DNA from: Hyphomonas sp. 34-62-18
GTDB taxonomy: Bacteria; Pseudomonadota; Alphaproteobacteria; Caulobacterales; Hyphomonadaceae
DNA length: 44,754 nt
Direction: 5' to 3'
NCBI RefSeq assembly: GCF_002282565.1
Contig: NZ_NCJT01000022.1
Coordinates: 1-44,754, forward strand
Notes under the pieces: generated by a model
Told to the model about the DNA's origin: nothing
The model's database searches: none
What the model saw: only the letters and a program-made list of their open reading frames with translations
In this document: one piece after another, positions 42,765-44,754 of the stretch
Position numbering within the stretch: position 1 is the first letter of the stretch
How the letters are laid out: each line of letters begins with the position of its first letter
Position numbers and translations under genes: made by a program

Positions 42765-43529
42765 ATGAATCAGATGCCGGCGCGCCTGCCTGACATAAAC
42801 ACAGTATCCATGGCAGCCCCTTTGAGCTGGCTTGCGGCTGGCTGGCGTGATTTTCGAGCCGCGCCGCTCATTTGCAGCGCCTATGGGGCTATCCTTGCGG
42901 GGATCAGCGCGGGGATATTCTATTTTCTCTACCGAACCGGGTCTGTCAGTTGGTTCTTCGTTCTGCTTGGGGGATTTCTGATTATCGGGCCGATGCTGGG
43001 CATGGGCCTCTATGAGGCGGCAAGGTTGCGATCTGCGGGCCAGAAGCCGACTTTCTTCGGGATGATCTGGGTAAGGACAGCAATGCACCGTGAACAGCTG
43101 CTTCTTGGATTGCTGATGGTCTTTCTGTATTTCCTCTGGACCCGGATTGCTCAGGTGGTCTATGCGCTGTCCACGTCGCGCATCTTTCGGGAAACTGAAG
43201 ATTTTCTGACCTTTGTGCTGACAGATCCGAACGGGCAAGCGATGGTGCTGGCGGGGACCATCACCGGTGGTCTTGTTGCTTTCTGCAATTATTCCCTTGC
43301 GGTTGTTGCTGCGCCCATGCTGCTGGACCGCCGGTATGATGTCTTCATGGCTCTGGCGACGAGCGTGCGGTCAGTTAACCGCAATTTCTTCCCCATGGTA
43401 TTATGGGCCGTGATCATAACCGCGCTGACGGCTCTCGGCGTCATGACTGCTTTTCTCGGGCTGATTATTATTTTTCCGATCATTGGCCTCGCAAGCTGGC
43501 ACGCCTATACAGGCCTCGTGCGCGAATGA
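42765..43529 (+). CDS. DUF2189 integral membrane protein
   Basis: 254 residues from ATG 42765 (GGGGAAA upstream); an earlier ATG at 42663 adds a low-complexity tail. About six membrane segments: roughly residues 36-56, 60-80, 114-134, 168-190, 212-235 and the last at the C-terminus. SWLAAGWRDFRAAPLICSAYG and LGGFLIIGPMLGMGLYEAAR are characteristic of the DUF2189 family, whose function is unknown. GLASWHAYTGLVR closes the protein as in family members. No operon partner is apparent; the next gene is on the other strand, 55 bp away. Confidence 0.83.
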   Translation: MNQMPARLPDINTVSMAAPLSWLAAGWRDFRAAPLICSAYGAILAGISAGIFYFLYRTGSVSWFFVLLGGFLIIGPMLGMGLYEAARLRSAGQKPTFFGMIWVRTAMHREQLLLGLLMVFLYFLWTRIAQVVYALSTSRIFRETEDFLTFVLTDPNGQAMVLAGTITGGLVAFCNYSLAVVAAPMLLDRRYDVFMALATSVRSVNRNFFPMVLWAVIITALTALGVMTAFLGLIIIFPIIGLASWHAYTGLVRE

Positions 43530-43584
43530 TGCGTAAGGCATCGGACCAGGCTCTCACAAATAAGTCTGGCCAATCGAGGCCAGG

Positions 43585-44328
43585 TCAGAACTCCCGACCT
43601 ATGAAGATCTTGCCCATCCAGTCGTCTGCTCCGTCGGTAAGGCCTCTGCGAAGCGCTGCCTGGAGAAAAACGCCGTTGTCCCATTCAGCTTTCAGCACCG
43701 GGCCAAGCTGGTGGGCCTGATCGCTGAGCTGGGGAATGTCTTCGGTGTTGCCATATTCGCTGAACAGCTCTGCGCCCAGGCGCCAGTCCGTTGTTCCGAG
43801 CAAGGAAGAGTTTAACGCCCGTGTCAGTTGCAGCCGCGTTTCCAGCCCTGCGCCGTCTTGACGGCCGCCGCCGGTCTCCATTTCGGCAATGGCATTCGCG
43901 CGCCATTCCCAAACACCGGCGAATTTGTCCGTCAGTGTAAGGCGAACGGCTGCCTCATCCGGTTCCCCATCGTCCGTGAGCGTATAGGCAAAGCGTACGC
44001 CGCCATTGAAGCCTTTGCCATCGCTGCTTTCTTCCGACCACTGAAACCAGTTTTCGAGCGTGACGCCTGAAAAGTCTGCTTCTCCCGCGTCGGGGCGCTC
44101 AAATGCGGCAATAACGCGGAACTGATACCATCCTGTAAGCGCCTGGTCGTAGTGTATGCGGCTGCCGAGATTGCCTTCGTCATCCATACCCGCCCGGGCT
44201 TCCACAGAACGATCGCCGGCGGAAATGCCCGCTGATCCCACGTTGCCGGTCAGCGATTGTCCCCAGGCGGCTCCGGAAAATGCGCTGCTGGCGGAAATCA
44301 AAGTGAGGGTCAGGAGGAAGGGACGCAT
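43585..44328 (-). CDS. Exported, probably beta-barrel protein of unknown function
   Basis: 247 residues. A signal peptide ends near AAWGQ (about residue 23), followed by alternating strand-like segments rich in Gly, Asp and aromatics and a terminal phenylalanine (FIGREF), all consistent with an outer-membrane barrel. It may resemble DUF2490-type proteins, but I do not recognise it firmly. Segments such as GWYQFRVIAAFERPDAGEA, VWEWRANAIAEME and LGPVLKAEWDNGVFLQ read as barrel strands. The gene follows a strong terminator and lies on the same strand as the fragment at 44409. Confidence 0.68.
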   Translation of the reverse strand: MRPFLLTLTLISASSAFSGAAWGQSLTGNVGSAGISAGDRSVEARAGMDDEGNLGSRIHYDQALTGWYQFRVIAAFERPDAGEADFSGVTLENWFQWSEESSDGKGFNGGVRFAYTLTDDGEPDEAAVRLTLTDKFAGVWEWRANAIAEMETGGGRQDGAGLETRLQLTRALNSSLLGTTDWRLGAELFSEYGNTEDIPQLSDQAHQLGPVLKAEWDNGVFLQAALRRGLTDGADDWMGKIFIGREF

Positions 44329-44344
44329 GTGTTCGTCTCGGAAT

Positions 44345-44395
44345 TGCTGAAAAAGGGGCGCCCCGGACAGGCAGGGAGCTGTCCGGGGCGGATCT
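44345..44395 (-). terminator. Rho-independent terminator (minus strand)
   Basis: A perfect 12-bp stem CGCCCCGGACAG (44359-44370) and CTGTCCGGGGCG (44379-44390) with an 8-base loop. On the minus strand it is followed by CCCCTTTTTC, so it ends the SnoaL-like gene fragment upstream. Confidence 0.85.
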
Positions 44396-44408
44396 GCCGG
44401 TTGAGAGG

Positions 44409-44696
44409 TCAGTTGGCAGAGTAAGGCAGGGAGGAGTGGTGCAGGACGATCTGGAGCGAGCCATCTTCGGCGCGGGTCCAGGCCCAGGTCTTGTCAACGG
44501 TCGTTTTGTTGCCGGCCGCATCGGTCAGGTGGACGTTGCCCATCGAGATGGCCGTGTTCCCGTTGATGAAGATCGCGGCGTTCTCGATGCTGTAGCCGCG
44601 CCAGCTTTTCAGAGCGAAGCCCGAGTCGCCGGGGAATTTGGCATCTTGACCGACGTGTTCCCCGTCAGCGACTGTGAGACAGATCGGCGAAATTGC
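44409..44696 (-). pseudogene. SnoaL/NTF2-like protein, C-terminal fragment without start codon
   Basis: The frame from an in-frame TAA (44699-44697) to the TGA at 44409 is 95 codons and ends LHHSSLPYSAN, with WRGYSIENAAIFINGN and KTWAWTRAEDGSLQIV before it. This matches the C-terminal half of SnoaL-like NTF2-fold proteins (usually about 130-160 residues). There is no ATG, GTG or TTG before the core, so the N-terminal half is missing in this frame, or there is a frameshift. A downstream terminator shows that the gene was once a normal transcription unit. The other frame gives ATGAGCCAG (MSQKSS) upstream but stops after 17 codons. Confidence 0.5.
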
Positions 44697-44754
44697 TTAA
44701 GGAGGATTTCTGGCTCATCGTAACTGATACGAGGAGTGAAGATGAGACAGAAAT

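Noticed and set aside
1..44754. CRISPR arrays, insertion sequences, prophage or integron features
   Set aside because: No regularly spaced direct repeats, transposase, integrase or phage structural genes were seen.

Overview
The window looks like the chromosome of a high-GC alphaproteobacterium of the Caulobacterales/Hyphomonadaceae type. The reasons are a MipZ-type ParA ATPase behind a CtrA-like site (TTAA-N7-TTAAC), a large TonB-dependent receptor under LacI-type operators, split pntA genes, and many signal-peptide and lipoprotein genes. The genus is a guess. I see no phage, plasmid, transposase or CRISPR. The one RNA gene I can support is tRNA-Lys(UUU).

1-18.5 kb is a pectin/oligogalacturonate utilisation locus. 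It holds the 3' end of a type-B carboxylesterase, a TonB-dependent receptor, a fumarylacetoacetase-fold hydratase, a secreted PL1 pectate lyase and a LacI repressor. Next come two expression units. The first is an RpiB-fold isomerase (DhuI-like), KduD and KdgK. The second is a TRAP transporter (DctP/Q/M), an exported cupin, an exported alpha/beta hydrolase and a divergent PEP-carboxylase-family protein. A shared operator core, GNNACCGGTNNC, occurs five times, always in intergenic DNA before these units, and defines a local regulon. The inferred route is: receptor imports oligomers, lyase and esterases trim them, TRAP imports unsaturated uronates, the isomerase plus KduD give 2-keto-3-deoxygluconate, and KdgK phosphorylates it. 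No KDPG aldolase is in the window. A LysR and a second LacI regulator follow.

19.6-26.6 kb is mostly housekeeping: hisC, panC (convergent), an unknown gene followed by mipZ, a serine hydrolase, a repeat-dense spacer with two pairs of inverted REP-like elements, tgt, a lipoprotein gene and tRNA-Lys. 26.6-29.5 kb is an ECF41 module: an FAD oxidoreductase, divergent from an AhpD/carboxymuconolactone-decarboxylase gene that overlaps an ECF41 sigma gene, with an exact TGTCACA-N16-CGTC promoter in front.

29.6-37.3 kb holds an acyl-CoA dehydrogenase divergent from a LuxR regulator, kynureninase divergent from a lipoprotein alpha/beta hydrolase, an Mpl-like Mur ligase, a WG-repeat-like exported protein and an LD-carboxypeptidase (Mpl and LdcA together suggest peptidoglycan recycling). 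37.3-40.2 kb is the three-gene proton-translocating transhydrogenase operon. 40.3-44.7 kb is less orderly: a C-terminally truncated SDR gene, a small coiled-coil protein, OmpW, a DUF2189 membrane protein, an exported barrel-like protein and a SnoaL-like fragment with no visible start.
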